From Cenarchaeum symbiosum A (lineage in GTDB: Archaea; Thermoproteota; Nitrososphaeria; Nitrososphaerales; Nitrosopumilaceae), in contig DP000238.1 in the NCBI GenBank assembly GCA_000200715.1, positions 1,414,009 through 1,478,008 of the forward strand: a DNA stretch of 64,000 nt, in the 5' to 3' direction. Below, one piece after another: positions 16,704-24,573 of this stretch (the first letter of the stretch is position 1; the number at the start of each line of letters is the position of its first letter). The notes beneath the pieces were generated by a model. The model had not been told where the DNA came from. It saw only the letters and a list, made by a program, of their open reading frames with translations, and ran no database searches. A program made the translations under genes and the position numbers.

Positions 16704-17372
16704 ATGGACGGTGAAAAGCCGGGGGACATATCGCAGGCGCCCGTCAACATACTGTTCAACCCGTCATCGATAGCAAAGAGCGACGTCTGGGAGATCGATC
16801 TTGTAAAGATCCTCGACATGCTAGTCGAGATCCTCGAGAGGTCCGGCAAGCGGGACCTCAAGGTTGCCGGCATGGCCGCGCTCTCCTCGTCCCTGATATA
16901 CAGGATGAAGGTCGAGAGCATATTCGCCTTGCAGAGGATGGCGATGGAGAGGGGGCCGGACTCCAGGAGGGCCAGCGTGGACGTTGACCCGATAAGCATG
17001 CCGTACCGGCACGAATCCACGTACCCGGTGACCCTCGACGAGCTGCTGGGAATACTCAACAGCCTGATATGGTCGATAGCAAACCCCGGCACCAGAAAGC
17101 CGAGGCCCAGCTTTGAGCCTGCAGATGTGCCAGATCTTCGCGACGTCATGAATACGCTCGAGAATGTAATAGGCAGGTACGAGGAGCTCATCGAGTCCAA
17201 GATCCGGAAGGCAGGCAGCGGGCTCTTGGGGGAGATAACATCAGGCCTGGAACTGGTGGACGCCATACGGTGCTTTTTTGCCGTGCTGTTCATGGCAAGG
17301 GACGGCAGGGTCTGGCTGGAGCAGTCGGGCGAGGACATACTGATCACCCTGTCGGACGGCCGGGGCGAGTAA
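16704..17372 (+). CDS. scpA: Segregation and condensation protein A (kleisin)
   Basis: Kleisin subunit that bridges SMC heads in chromosome condensation and segregation. The N-terminal helix region NILFNPSSIAKSDVWEIDLV followed by KILDMLVEILERSGKRDLKVAG matches ScpA, and a C-terminal winged helix is visible (EITSGLELVDAIRCFFAVLF, then DILITL). The ATG at 16704 gives 222 residues. scpB follows after three bases, the standard scpA-scpB order. No SMC gene is in the window. Confidence 0.85.
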   Translation: MDGEKPGDISQAPVNILFNPSSIAKSDVWEIDLVKILDMLVEILERSGKRDLKVAGMAALSSSLIYRMKVESIFALQRMAMERGPDSRRASVDVDPISMPYRHESTYPVTLDELLGILNSLIWSIANPGTRKPRPSFEPADVPDLRDVMNTLENVIGRYEELIESKIRKAGSGLLGEITSGLELVDAIRCFFAVLFMARDGRVWLEQSGEDILITLSDGRGE

Positions 17373-17375
17373 AAA

Positions 17376-17969
17376 ATGGCAGGCAGGCGGGACCGCGGAG
17401 GAGATGACGAGGCATCGGCCGGGATAGAGGCCGCCCTATATTCCGCGGGCAGGCCGCTGTCAATGGAGGAGCTGGTGCGCGCGTCGGGCACAAAGTCGCG
17501 CACCAAAACCGCATCCATCCTGCTCTCCCTGATGAAGAGGACAAAGTCCGTCTTCAGGGCGCTCGAGGTGGCGATGCTGCCCGACGGCACCTACGTGTTC
17601 CAGCTAAAACCGGAATACAGCGGGGCCGCAAGACAGTACGCGTCGAGGCCCATGCTGCCAAAGGCCACCCTCAAGACGCTCTCGTATATAGCGCTCCAGC
17701 AGCCGATCTCGTCAAAGGAGCTAGTAGAGGCGAGGGGCTCGGGCGCGTACGCGCACGTCAAGGAGCTCAGGCAGCTCGACTTTGTCTCGCACCAGAGCGT
17801 CGGAAGGTTCAGGATTTACAGCACGACCGACAAGTTCCGCAAGTACTTTGGGATAAGCGGAGACCCGGACGAGCTCAAGCGCGAGCTTATCCGGAGGATG
17901 AGAAAGGCCCCCCGGGGGCGCACCGCGGAGGCCCCCGTACCTGCCGGGACCGGCGCCCCGGGCCCATGA
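17376..17969 (+). CDS. scpB: Segregation and condensation protein B
   Basis: Partner of ScpA in the SMC complex. The 197-residue product has two winged helices: AALYSAGRPLSMEELVRASG at the N-terminus and LPKATLKTLSYIALQQPISS in the middle, the family hallmark. The C-terminal tail is Arg/Pro-rich and variable. It starts three bases after scpA and is clearly in the same transcript. The next gene, rps8e, has its own TATA-like box. Confidence 0.9.
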   Translation: MAGRRDRGGDDEASAGIEAALYSAGRPLSMEELVRASGTKSRTKTASILLSLMKRTKSVFRALEVAMLPDGTYVFQLKPEYSGAARQYASRPMLPKATLKTLSYIALQQPISSKELVEARGSGAYAHVKELRQLDFVSHQSVGRFRIYSTTDKFRKYFGISGDPDELKRELIRRMRKAPRGRTAEAPVPAGTGAPGP

Positions 17970-18031
17970 GGGCCGAAGGCCCGTTTACGCACCGGCGTTT
18001 TGTATAAATTAGAGTGCCGGGGCGGATCAGC

Positions 18032-18421
18032 ATGAGAAAGTGCGTCGAGAACCTGGCCACAAGCAAGCTTACCGGCGGCAGGCGCCACCCCCTGCGCACG
18101 CGCAGAAAGTACGAGATTGACAGGTATCCAAACGAGGCGCTCTCCGGGGCGCAGGAGACCGTGACGAGGAAGGTCCGCGGCAAGCGCACAAAGACCGCGC
18201 TCAAGACGATAGACTTTGTCAACCTGGCAGTGCAGGGCGCCAAGGTCAAAAAGAGCAAGATCGTCAAAGTGCTGGAGAACCCGACCAACAACGACTACCG
18301 GAGGCGGGGCGTGATAACCAGGGGCGCGGTCCTGGAAACCGAGGACGGCAGGTGCAGGGTCGTCTCAAGGCCGGGGCAGGACGGCGCGGTCAACGCAGTC
18401 CCCATAATCCCCGTGCAGTGA
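18032..18421 (+). CDS. rps8e: 30S ribosomal protein S8e
   Basis: Archaeal/eukaryotic small-subunit protein. The signature KLTGGRRHPLRTRRKYEIDR lies near the N-terminus, and the C-terminal half holds KVLENPTNNDYRRRGVITRG, typical of S8e. A start at ATG 18032 gives 129 residues and is supported by the TATA-like GTATAAATT at about 18002-18010. The frame opens at 18014, but those codons lie within the promoter spacing. srp19 follows four bases after the stop and is probably co-transcribed. Confidence 0.95.
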   Translation: MRKCVENLATSKLTGGRRHPLRTRRKYEIDRYPNEALSGAQETVTRKVRGKRTKTALKTIDFVNLAVQGAKVKKSKIVKVLENPTNNDYRRRGVITRGAVLETEDGRCRVVSRPGQDGAVNAVPIIPVQ

Positions 18422-18425
18422 TCCC

Positions 18426-18731
18426 ATGAAGGACTACGAGCACGTAGTGGTCTGGCTGGACTATTTCAACAAGAACCTTACAAGGTCCAAGGGCAGGCGC
18501 CTCGGAAGGGAGAGGTGCGTCTTCGACCCGTCATTCAAGGAGCTTGCAGACGCGGCTGCAGCAGCCGGCCTGGAGGTCTCGGAGAGCAACGAGGGCGCAA
18601 GGCACCCGAGGCGGCCGTACGTGAGGTCCGGGTACGTGGCAGTCCCCAAGAGCCCCCCCAAGGGGCGCATCCTGGAGAGGATAGCGTCAGGCATGCTATC
18701 TAAGAGGGCGGGGCGCTCCAAAAAGGGGTGA
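18426..18731 (+). CDS. srp19: Signal recognition particle protein SRP19
   Basis: Binds 7S RNA and promotes SRP54 assembly in co-translational targeting. The 101-residue product begins MKDYEHVVVWLDYFNKNLTR and contains the SRP19 core motifs SKGRRLGRERCVFDPSFKEL and RPYVRSGYVAVPK, with a basic C-terminus. It is coupled to rps8e, from whose stop it is separated by four bases. Confidence 0.93.
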   Translation: MKDYEHVVVWLDYFNKNLTRSKGRRLGRERCVFDPSFKELADAAAAAGLEVSESNEGARHPRRPYVRSGYVAVPKSPPKGRILERIASGMLSKRAGRSKKG

Positions 18732-18811
18732 GCGGGGCGCAAAATATAGCTCGAAATGCAAATTATGTTGACCGCGCTAGTATGATAATGGCACGGATCC
18801 CATCCATCTGA

Positions 18812-19057
18812 ATGAAGAACGCAGGCAGCATAATGCACATTGCAGGGAGCGGCAGGGCGATAATCCGGCTCAAGGCGGCGCTGCCGGAAGGCCAGGTTCT
18901 ATACGATTCAAAGGGGACAAAGGTTGCGCGGGTCATGGAGCTCATAGGGCCGGTATCGGGCCCCATGGCATCGGCTGCGCTGCTAACCAATAATACAAAA
19001 AAGAGCGCGGGTTCAGACGTCTTTACAAAGGACGGGCCCGCAGGGGGGAGGAGATGA
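18812..19057 (+). CDS. gar1: H/ACA RNP protein Gar1
   Basis: Core component of H/ACA guide RNPs that turn uridine into pseudouridine in rRNA. The 81-residue product has the Gar1 beta-barrel pattern: LPEGQVLYDSKGTKVARVME followed by LIGPVSGPMASA. Its stop overlaps the TFB start as ATGA, an archaeal gene pairing seen elsewhere (gar1-tfb). Glycine-rich tails found in eukaryotes are absent, as expected for archaea. Confidence 0.88.
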   Translation: MKNAGSIMHIAGSGRAIIRLKAALPEGQVLYDSKGTKVARVMELIGPVSGPMASAALLTNNTKKSAGSDVFTKDGPAGGRR

Positions 19058-20019
19058 GCGCGCTCGAGCCCCAGGGCTGCCCCGAATGCAAGTCCGCGCT
19101 TGTGGATGATGCACAGAACGGCGAGACTGTCTGCTCGTCCTGCGGAATAGTCATATCCGAGCAGCTCGAGGACCGCGGCCCAGAACCCACGGGCGGCGGC
19201 ACAGATGGAGTGGCAAGGCTCGCGCGCGCCACGGGGATGACCACATACGCGCAGCACGATCTTGGCATAACCACGGACATAGCGGCAAGCAGGACCGACT
19301 TTTCCGGCAAGAGGATAAACCCCGCGGTAAACGGGCAGATGAACAACCTAAGAAAGTGGCAGCAAAGAATCAGGGTCTCCACGCCCCGCGAGAGGCGGCT
19401 TGCCAACGTGCTCGCAAAGATAGGCGAGATCTGCCAGGGATCCATGCTGCCGAGAAACATACTGGAGACGGCATCCGTGATATACCGCAATCTTGACGCC
19501 AGGGTGGACGTCAAGGGAAGATCGGTGGCCAGCATGTCCGTCGCGGCGGTATACATGGCATGCAAGCGGTGCGGCGTGGTAAGGTCGATAGACGAGATCT
19601 GCGGCAACGCCTGCCCCGCAAGAAACGTCAAGGCGACATCGAAGCTTGCCGCAAAGTACTACCGGACCATGGTAATGGAGATGGGCGCAGAGCCAGCCCC
19701 GGTCATAACCATGGACAAGCACATATCGAGGATAGCAAACGTCACAAAGACGGACGCGCGCATAGAGAGGCTGGCCCTCGAGATCGCCGCCAAGACCGGC
19801 GGAGGCACTCTCGGGGACGGCAAGGCGCCAAGCGGCATGGCCGCCGCATACCTGTACGTCTCATCCGTCCTGCTCGGCCAGAACGTCCCGCAGCGGGACG
19901 TCTCGGCGACCGCCGGCGTGACCGAGGTGACAATCAGGGCGAGGTGCAGGGACATACTGGAATCGTCAAAGTTCAAGATTACCCTAAAGCCGTCGCTCCG
20001 GCGCGACGATCAGGATTAG
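19054..20019 (+). CDS. tfb: Transcription initiation factor B with an atypical B-reader
   Basis: Recruits RNA polymerase to the TBP-TATA complex. The N-terminal zinc ribbon is CPECKSALVDDAQNGETVCSSCG. Two cyclin-like repeats follow (residues about 105-200 and 205-310), and an HTH-like end (DVSATAGVTEVTIRARCRDI) recognises the BRE. The unusual part is the B-reader/linker: where most archaeal TFBs have GPEWRAF followed by a basic RxG-type segment, this one has RGPEPTGGGTDGVARLARATG. The aromatic/acidic reader residues are missing, so start-site function may differ. Other TFB copies probably exist outside the window (inference from the group). Confidence 0.93.
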   Translation: MSALEPQGCPECKSALVDDAQNGETVCSSCGIVISEQLEDRGPEPTGGGTDGVARLARATGMTTYAQHDLGITTDIAASRTDFSGKRINPAVNGQMNNLRKWQQRIRVSTPRERRLANVLAKIGEICQGSMLPRNILETASVIYRNLDARVDVKGRSVASMSVAAVYMACKRCGVVRSIDEICGNACPARNVKATSKLAAKYYRTMVMEMGAEPAPVITMDKHISRIANVTKTDARIERLALEIAAKTGGGTLGDGKAPSGMAAAYLYVSSVLLGQNVPQRDVSATAGVTEVTIRARCRDILESSKFKITLKPSLRRDDQD

Positions 20020-20070
20020 GATCAGCTAAAATCCGTCTCTTATATATAGAAAACATGCGCGGTACTATAC

Positions 20071-20838
20071 ATGACGGAGCTTGAGATAAGGGACCTTCAC
20101 GCCAGCAGGGACGGCAAGGAGATCCTCAAGGGGGTCAACCTCAAGACGAGCAAGGGCGAGGTGCACGCGATAATGGGGCCCAACGGGTCCGGCAAGAGCA
20201 CGCTCGCGTATACGCTCCTTGCGCACCCAAAATACGAGGTCACCTCCGGCGACATACTAGTCGACGGCGAGAGCATACTGGAACTCAAGCCCGACGAGAG
20301 GGCAAAGAAGGGATTGTTCCTGGGCTTTCAGTATCCCACAGAGGTGTCCGGCGTGGGCTTTTCACACTTTCTTAGGACATCATACAACGGGCTGAGCAAG
20401 GCGCTCCAGGGCGAATCGAGGGAGGTCTTTATCACGGTAAGGGAGTTCCAGAAATACCTAAAGGAGAACCTGAAGCAGGTGGGCCTCAAGGACGAGTTCC
20501 TGTCTAGATACCTCAACGAGGGCTTTTCGGGGGGCGAGAAAAAGCGCTCCGAGGTGCTCCAGATGGCCGTTCTCAAGCCGACCGTATCGATACTTGACGA
20601 GCCCGATTCAGGGCTCGACGTGGACGCGGTCCAGTCCGTGGCCAAGGCGATAAGCGAGGTCTCCGGCAAGGACTCTACTGTGATTGTGATCACCCACTAT
20701 GCCAGGATACTAAAGTTCCTCAACAAGCTGGACCATGTGCACGTCTTTTACGACGGCAGAATAATCAAGAGTGGCGGCGCGTCTCTCGCGGACGAGCTCG
20801 ACGCAAAGGGCTACGACTGGGTAGTCCAGAACGTCTAG
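20071..20838 (+). CDS. sufC: Fe-S assembly ATPase SufC
   Basis: ATPase of the SUF Fe-S cluster scaffold. Walker A is GPNGSGKSTLAYTLLAHP, the ABC signature is FSGGEKKRSEVLQ, and Walker B is VSILDEPDSGLDVDA. A 255-residue length and the RAKKGLFLGFQYPTEVSGV segment are specific to SufC rather than to transport ATPases. The ATG at 20071 has TATA-like AT-rich sequence (CTTATATATAG, about 20039-20049). sufB and sufD are not adjacent on this side, as only a tandem repeat follows. Confidence 0.96.
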   Translation: MTELEIRDLHASRDGKEILKGVNLKTSKGEVHAIMGPNGSGKSTLAYTLLAHPKYEVTSGDILVDGESILELKPDERAKKGLFLGFQYPTEVSGVGFSHFLRTSYNGLSKALQGESREVFITVREFQKYLKENLKQVGLKDEFLSRYLNEGFSGGEKKRSEVLQMAVLKPTVSILDEPDSGLDVDAVQSVAKAISEVSGKDSTVIVITHYARILKFLNKLDHVHVFYDGRIIKSGGASLADELDAKGYDWVVQNV

Positions 20839-20859
20839 CTTCTGGCATCATCATCTGCG

Positions 20860-21017
20860 GTTTGATCACCATATATGCCGCGGCTGCACGGAACATCTAG
20901 CGCGCAAACATCAGCAGTTTGATCACCATATATGCCGCGGCTGCACGGAACATCTAGCGCGCAAACATCAGCAGTTTGATCACCATCTATGCCGCGGCTG
21001 CACGGAACATCTAGCGC
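20860..21017. repeat. 57-bp tandem repeat, 2.8 copies, including a stop codon
   Basis: Units start at 20860, 20917 and 20974 with GTTTGATCACCATATATGCC followed by GCGGCTGCACGGAACATCTA and GCGCGCAAACATCAGCA; copy 3 has one change (CATCTATG). The last partial unit runs into CTAGCGC at 21011, which is the stop codon and final codon of the minus-strand gene at 21011-21979. The end of sufC (AACGTCTAGC...CTGCGGTTTGATCACC) looks like a diverged extra unit. No spacers are present, so it is not a CRISPR array. Confidence 0.9.
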
Positions 21018-21979
21018 CTGCGGGCAAGTATCACTATCTGGAGCGCCACTATTATGCTGATGACGGCTATGACGGGAAAGAGCAGCGAGTTGAGCTGCAG
21101 CGACGCCTCCTCTATGTTGGCAACAGATGACGAGACCGAGTCCACGCTGTCGTCGATATTCTCGCTGGCGGTCTCGAGCACGGAGCCGAACTCCGATACC
21201 TCGGAGTTGAGGCGGTCGAGCTCCTCGAGTGTCTCGTCAAGTATTGTGTTGAGCCGGACTATCTGGTCGGATATCCCCCCGATGTCCTGGCTCAGCACGT
21301 TGGTGGCGGCAGAACCATGCGAGACGGTCCCCTGGTGGAAGGTCACCACGTGGAAGACGTACGTGCCGAGCTGGTCTGGGGAATAGTCCACAAAGTAGAG
21401 CCCCTGATGGAGCGTCTGGAACGATCCTGCCAGGTCCTCAACGTTTCCGCTGGGCAGGTGGACGTGGGTGGTATCCAGTAGGTTCGACGGGTCTCCGCCT
21501 ATGAGAAGCCCGTCGCTGGTGGTCTGGACAAAGATCCGCATGGGGGTGTTTATCCCCGAGGTCTCTGGGGCAAAGACGGTGGTGCTGACCCGCCGCTCTA
21601 TCGGGATGTCGACGAGCTCCGTGCTCGAGGTGAACTTGACGTCGATCGACTTTGAGAGCCCGTCTTGCACGGCGCTGATCACCTCCACCGTATACGTCCC
21701 GTATGGAAAGCCCGTGGACGACTCGGGCCAAGTGAGCAGCACGTGGTTGAACGAGCCGTCATCATCGGCCGTTATCTGGTCGAACTTTGCTATGGTCCCG
21801 TCGGGGGCGAACAATCTGACTACCAGGTTCTCGCCCGGCGTGGCCGTCCCGTAGACGAACAGCGGCTGCCCGTCGCTGTACACCAGGCTGTTGGTAAAGG
21901 CCCCAAGCTGCTGCGCCGAGGCCGCGCCCGCCTGAACAGCCACCAGTGCCACGAGTACCGCCGCCAGTATCTTCAACAC
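21011..21979 (-). CDS. Secreted protein with C-terminal coiled coil and membrane anchor
   Basis: Predicted cell-surface protein of 322 residues: signal peptide (MLKILAAVLVALVAVQAGAA, then SAQQ), two beta-rich domains (the first containing VYGTATPGENLVVRLFAPDG, an Ig/FN3-like style seen in archaeal surface proteins), a coiled-coil stretch near residues 235-295 (ILDETLEELDRLNSEVSEFG) and a C-terminal transmembrane helix (VIAVISIIVALQIVIL) ending in RRR. The start is GTG at 21979 with TATA-like AATATTTAATC about 25 bases before. Function unknown. Its stop codon is part of the 57-bp tandem repeat. Confidence 0.8.
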   Translation of the reverse strand: MLKILAAVLVALVAVQAGAASAQQLGAFTNSLVYSDGQPLFVYGTATPGENLVVRLFAPDGTIAKFDQITADDDGSFNHVLLTWPESSTGFPYGTYTVEVISAVQDGLSKSIDVKFTSSTELVDIPIERRVSTTVFAPETSGINTPMRIFVQTTSDGLLIGGDPSNLLDTTHVHLPSGNVEDLAGSFQTLHQGLYFVDYSPDQLGTYVFHVVTFHQGTVSHGSAATNVLSQDIGGISDQIVRLNTILDETLEELDRLNSEVSEFGSVLETASENIDDSVDSVSSSVANIEEASLQLNSLLFPVIAVISIIVALQIVILARRR

Positions 21980-22193
21980 GGATCCGCCCCCACGCGATTA
22001 AATATTGTTTCTGCAAACCGGCGTGCGGGCCGCCCCCCGGCAGCAGATGCCCACTCCCGTATGATGCTTTTCCGCGGGCCATCCCCGCAGCCAAGCGCCC
22101 GTCCTGCAGGGGCCGGCCCTTAGGCTCGGATCCTGTTGCCCCCCGCGGGCCGCGGGGTTTTTTGTTTAAATAAGGCGTGCGCCGATGTGTACC

Positions 22194-22865
22194 ATGTCGG
22201 ATGAGCCAACCTACTACATCAGCCATTCGTTCTACAAGCTTGACTCCAAGTGGAGGTGGATGGCGGACCTGGCCAAGGAGGAATCCGCAAGGGAGGTCGA
22301 GAATATAATAAAAAACTCAGGCATCAGGTTCAGGTCGTACTCGACCCTGGGGCTGCGTGCGGACGCCGACTTTATGTTCTGGCTTGCCGCAAGCAGCGCC
22401 GACGAGATACAGGACGCAGTCTCCAGGCTGTACCTGACCGTCTTTGGCAAGTACATACTTCCCACCATGACGTACCTGTCATGCACGCGCACGTCAATCT
22501 ACACCCAGGTCCCAAGGACGCTGCCCGTCGTGGCAGGCGATCCCCCCAGAAAGTACGCGATAGTCTACCCCCTCACCAAGACAAGGGAGTGGTACCTGCT
22601 GCCGGAGGATCGGAGGCGGGAGATGATGGACCAGCACATAAGGGTGGGCCAAAAGTACCCCGGAATACTCCTGAATACCACGTACTCGCTCGGCATGCAC
22701 GACGAGGACTTTATGCTTGCATTCGAGTGCGACAACCTCAAGGAGTTCCAGGACCTGATGATGGACCTCAGGGAGACCGAGGTCTCGCGCTATGTGGCAG
22801 TCGACACGCCGATGATCACCTGCATAAGCAAGGATATAGTACCGCTCATCTCCAGCCTGGGCTGA
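22194..22865 (+). CDS. Chlorite-dismutase-family heme protein
   Basis: Member of the Cld/HemQ superfamily (heme-dependent, dimeric ferredoxin-like folds). The C-terminal core TREWYLLPEDRRREMMDQHI, then RVGQKYPGILLNTTYSLGMH and DEDFMLAFECD, is diagnostic; the His in DQHIRVG is the likely proximal heme ligand. The protein is 223 residues. It could be a coproheme decarboxylase-like enzyme or a heme-dependent detoxifying protein; sequence alone does not decide. The ATG at 22194 is preceded by a TATA-like TTTAAATAAG (about 22165-22174). Confidence 0.85.
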   Translation: MSDEPTYYISHSFYKLDSKWRWMADLAKEESAREVENIIKNSGIRFRSYSTLGLRADADFMFWLAASSADEIQDAVSRLYLTVFGKYILPTMTYLSCTRTSIYTQVPRTLPVVAGDPPRKYAIVYPLTKTREWYLLPEDRRREMMDQHIRVGQKYPGILLNTTYSLGMHDEDFMLAFECDNLKEFQDLMMDLRETEVSRYVAVDTPMITCISKDIVPLISSLG

Positions 22866-22871
22866 CTATAA

Positions 22872-23612
22872 TCATGCCAGGAACTCGGAGAGGTTCCTGC
22901 CCTCTTCTGTGAGCTCCACGTGGTGGTTCCTGCCCACCTTGTTCACGCTGATCAGGTTCCACTGGTCCTTGAGCGGCCGTATGATGTTCTTGTCAAGTGT
23001 TGTATACCTTACCTGGGAGTAGTTGTCCTTCTTGGCGTTTATCTTTACCAGGCCCTTCTCGTCGGCGATCTCGGCTAGCTTCTTTTTTGTGATCCTGCCC
23101 CCGTTCTCCCTTACTATCCCCAGCACCTGGATCAGGTCGGCCCGCGGGGTGTGGATCTCAAACGTGGGCAGCTGCTGTATCTCCCCGACGCCCGTCGACT
23201 GCTGCGTTCCCTTGAAACCCGCGTACTCTTCCGCCTCGGGATAAAACGGCCGTATGTTCCGCCTGTCCTTTGCCATCATGCACGCCATCATGCACCCGAG
23301 CGCCTGTATCTTTGAGCCCGATGCCACGTTGACGTATATCGTGCCGTCCTCTTCAAGCTCCAGCACCTCCCGGACTGTCCTTATCACCTCGAAGAGGTTG
23401 GACCTATCTGCGGAGATATCCCGGACTTCAATATCCGGCCCCAGTGCTTCCCTTATCCTGCCGGCGTACGACGTAGCCTTGTCCGCCGACGGGTTGGAAT
23501 GCATCAGGAGGTAGAGCCTGTCTGCCTTGAGCCGCTTGGCTGGAATCACAATCCGGTCGATCTCAAACCCCACGGGGGCTATCTGTATGCGTAGATTCTC
23601 CAGTCCTTTCAT
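22872..23612 (-). CDS. CARF/DUF6293-like winged-helix transcriptional regulator
   Basis: A 246-residue protein with two parts. The N-terminal half is Rossmann-like, with IAPVGFEIDRIVIPAKRLKA and the GTIYVNVASGSKIQALGCMM loop typical of CARF-type ligand pockets. The C-terminal half is a winged helix (ILGIVRENGGRITKKKLAEI and a basic ...HHVELTEEGRNL end). This resembles the archaeal HFX_2341/Csa3-style regulators, which sense small (possibly cyclic) nucleotides. No Cas genes are near. Three 9-bp repeats cover its start codon, suggesting autoregulation. Family placement is moderate. Confidence 0.7.
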   Translation of the reverse strand: MKGLENLRIQIAPVGFEIDRIVIPAKRLKADRLYLLMHSNPSADKATSYAGRIREALGPDIEVRDISADRSNLFEVIRTVREVLELEEDGTIYVNVASGSKIQALGCMMACMMAKDRRNIRPFYPEAEEYAGFKGTQQSTGVGEIQQLPTFEIHTPRADLIQVLGIVRENGGRITKKKLAEIADEKGLVKINAKKDNYSQVRYTTLDKNIIRPLKDQWNLISVNKVGRNHHVELTEEGRNLSEFLA

Positions 23613-23652
23613 AGTATCTATAGTATTGATAGTATCAAGATGATATATAATA
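23610..23652. promoter_or_regulatory. Divergent AT-rich promoter with three 9-bp operator repeats
   Basis: On the minus strand, GATACTATC, AATACTATA and GATACTATG follow one another with no gap (23610-23636); the last includes the ATG of the CARF-like regulator. A TATA-like TTATATATCA (about 23641-23650) lies just upstream and is also suitably placed for the short plus-strand ORF at 23675. Confidence 0.65.
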
Positions 23653-23674
23653 ATTTTGGCGAATCAGGTCAGGT

Positions 23675-23779
23675 ATGAAATCACAGAAGACAGGCAACAG
23701 GGGCCGCTCACTGTTCCCGAGGATAAAGAGGGAGTTTGACGACGGACCTGATGAGGGCCCGTTGATCTACCGAAGGTAG
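23675..23779 (+). CDS. Small basic peptide, 34 aa, divergent from the regulator
   Basis: Encodes MKSQKTGNRGRSLFPRIKRE followed by FDDGPDEGPLIYRR. The AT-rich TATA-like stretch (23641-23656) lies about 25 bases before the ATG, as in other genes here. No family is known. Its divergent arrangement with the CARF-like regulator makes it a candidate target of the operator repeats. It may also be chance. Confidence 0.4.
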   Translation: MKSQKTGNRGRSLFPRIKREFDDGPDEGPLIYRR

Positions 23780-23877
23780 GCGTGTGTCCGTCGGCTGGCG
23801 GAGCGGCGTTCTACTGGAATGCAGGTACCTGCAAGGAGGGCCATCCGCGCCGGCCTGACCGATTAGATTACTGGGAT

Positions 23878-24570
23878 GTGTACCGCGGCGCCCGAATATT
23901 GTTCGGGGTGTTAGTGGTAGCCTTATTAATTCCATCATTTTTTGGAACGGCCGTGGCGCAGAGTGATACTAGCCAGAACGAACAGGAACTGATCAACGAA
24001 CTGAGACAGATCAGGGAATCCTTGGACAGAATCGATGACGGTAGTTTTAGGAACTTCGTCGTAAGCATGGGAATAGTGTCAATCGCCATAATCGCCACCG
24101 TATACACCGGCTGGCAGCTAAACAAGCAGCTAAGAGTGGCAAAACGGGAAGTGCGCCATCGAGTAAGGCCAATCATGGTTCAAAGTAGGACTAAAGATGA
24201 AAGACCATACAGGATAGAACAACACCCAACATTCAGTGAGCTCATGATGAAAATTACAAACGCGGGGCCCTTGCCTGCAGTCAACATAAAGTCATCAATC
24301 GGAGGGGGCATAATAAAAAATGGCGAACAAAGTGTGATAAACCAGAAACTGAGCCAAAGAAAAAATGGATCGTTGGGACCAGGAGAGCACATTCATTACG
24401 TGTTGAGATTGTCCTTAGAGGATCACAAAGAGGTGTACTGCGGTAATATGTATCACTTTGAACTCAATATAACATATGAAAGCCCCGATGAGGGTGAGGA
24501 ATACTATTATTTGTTCCGAGGTCATTTTGAGAAAAGTGGTTTAATCGTAGATGTTAAAGATATGAATTGA
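23878..24570 (+). CDS. AT-rich membrane protein, unknown
   Basis: The frame is open from 23782, but the first convincing start is GTG 23878, giving a signal-peptide-like VYRGARILFGVLVVALLIPS followed by FFGTAVAQ. A short coiled segment (QELINELRQIRESLDRIDDG), a second TM helix (VVSMGIVSIAIIATVYTGWQ) and a C-terminal beta-rich domain follow. No family recognised. The C-terminal half is much richer in A and T than neighbouring genes, with many AAA and GAA codons, which suggests relatively recent acquisition (inference). It is convergent with the asparaginase gene and separated from it by three bases. Confidence 0.65.
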   Translation: MYRGARILFGVLVVALLIPSFFGTAVAQSDTSQNEQELINELRQIRESLDRIDDGSFRNFVVSMGIVSIAIIATVYTGWQLNKQLRVAKREVRHRVRPIMVQSRTKDERPYRIEQHPTFSELMMKITNAGPLPAVNIKSSIGGGIIKNGEQSVINQKLSQRKNGSLGPGEHIHYVLRLSLEDHKEVYCGNMYHFELNITYESPDEGEEYYYLFRGHFEKSGLIVDVKDMN

Positions 24571-24573
24571 AAT

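Noticed and set aside
20860-21017. CRISPR array
   Set aside because: The 57-bp units follow each other without variable spacers, and no cas genes are near; it is a simple tandem repeat.
22872-23612. CRISPR-associated regulator as part of a Cas locus
   Set aside because: A CARF-like fold is probable, but no Cas1, Cas2, effector or array occurs in the window, and the Cas4-like gene is 32 kb away.
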